Of a stretch of DNA of 64,000 nucleotides, positions 63,765-64,000 are shown piece after piece. The translations under genes were made by a program, and so were the position numbers. Position 1 is the first letter of the stretch. Each line of letters starts with the position of its first letter. The stretch is taken from assembly GCF_020164555.1 (NCBI RefSeq), contig NZ_JAIQZB010000007.1, positions 62,001 to 126,000 on the forward strand, given 5' to 3'. Below the pieces are notes generated by a model. It searched no databases and was not told where the DNA came from. It saw nothing but the letters and a program-made list of their open reading frames with translations. This DNA is from Salegentibacter lacus. Its GTDB lineage: Bacteria; Bacteroidota; Bacteroidia; Flavobacteriales; Flavobacteriaceae.

Positions 63765-64000
63765 TTACAATCCCAGTTTTGCTTTTAATCTTTTCTTTCT
63801 CAATGCTTTTTTCTGAAATTCCTGAATATAACCCCATAATTTATCGAAAACCAAAGATTCTTCCTGCGGAATCAATTTCGAATACTCATTTGCAATTATT
63901 ACAGCCATCTCTCTACTTGGAGTAATCCTGTGAAAGTTCTTCATTCTATCTTCAAAACCCATGGTTTTAAATTCCATTCGGTTTAAATCCACCAAAGAAA
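63765..64000 (-). CDS. Partial gene, probable LPS (Kdo) kinase-like protein, C-terminal part
   Basis: Reading from the right window edge, the frame is open and ends at the stop at 63765, giving about 78 C-terminal residues. It contains LVDLNRMEFKTMGFEDRMKN, which resembles the DLNRM motif of InaA/WaaP-type LPS kinases found beside core glycosyltransferases in Bacteroidota. The tail is Lys-rich (KKALRKKRLKAKLGL). The N-terminal kinase residues are outside the window, so the call rests on one motif and on the context. Confidence 0.5.
   Translation of the reverse strand, partial: SLVDLNRMEFKTMGFEDRMKNFHRITPSREMAVIIANEYSKLIPQEESLVFDKLWGYIQEFQKKALRKKRLKAKLGL

Overview
The window is chromosomal DNA from a Bacteroidota bacterium, most likely a marine-type Flavobacteriaceae (Gramella/Zunongwangia/Salegentibacter-like; the genus cannot be fixed from the sequence alone). 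Evidence is the low-GC, tightly packed genes, a SusC/SusD pair, lipoproteins with acidic residues after the lipobox Cys, -7 boxes of the TAnnTTTG type, and flavobacterial families such as DUF5686, DUF5606, DUF6503 and YtxJ. No tRNA, rRNA, CRISPR array, prophage or insertion sequence was seen.

Region 1-12.9 kb (minus strand) starts with a truncated YifB/ComM-type ATPase gene, then a BadF/GlcNAc-kinase-like gene, gap and pfkA, followed by an alpha-glucan operon: MFS sugar transporter, beta-phosphoglucomutase, GH65 maltose phosphorylase and two GH13 enzymes, with a LacI regulator gene upstream. At 13.2-20.4 kb on the plus strand are SusC, SusD, a SusE-like binding lipoprotein and a surface GH13 amylase. 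Together this is a complete maltodextrin polysaccharide utilization locus: surface cutting, TonB-dependent import, periplasmic trimming, inner-membrane uptake, phosphorolysis to beta-glucose-1-phosphate, conversion to glucose-6-phosphate and entry into glycolysis, whose pfkA and gap genes lie beside the locus. AAACGTTT-type palindromes upstream of susC and pfkA (and a weaker one before the MFS gene) could tie these units to the LacI regulator.

Region 20.8-34.5 kb holds a class II (B12-dependent) ribonucleotide reductase, a two-gene unit of a clan GH-A glycosidase and a Tat-exported sugar-isomerase-like TIM barrel, a Nudix/winged-helix regulator with a degraded Nudix box, an SSS sugar symporter, aldose 1-epimerase, a DUF885 lipoprotein and an S15-type hydrolase whose start codon lies inside a strong nested hairpin. 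Region 34.7-59.9 kb is mostly housekeeping: dsbD-tilS, pabB, sterol desaturase-like, FMN reductase, DEAD-box helicase, ytxJ, clpB, csbD, semialdehyde dehydrogenase, CPBP protease, smpB, an MFS transporter, DUF5686, def and ruvX. Region 60-64 kb has dapD followed by LPS-core type genes (GT9, two GT2, and a partial probable LPS kinase).

No obviously new multi-gene system was found. The best leads are regulatory: REP-like inverted repeats in several gaps of the alpha-glucan operon, the start-codon hairpin at 34.5 kb, candidate operators for the LacI and Nudix regulators, and a heptanucleotide tandem repeat inside pabB.
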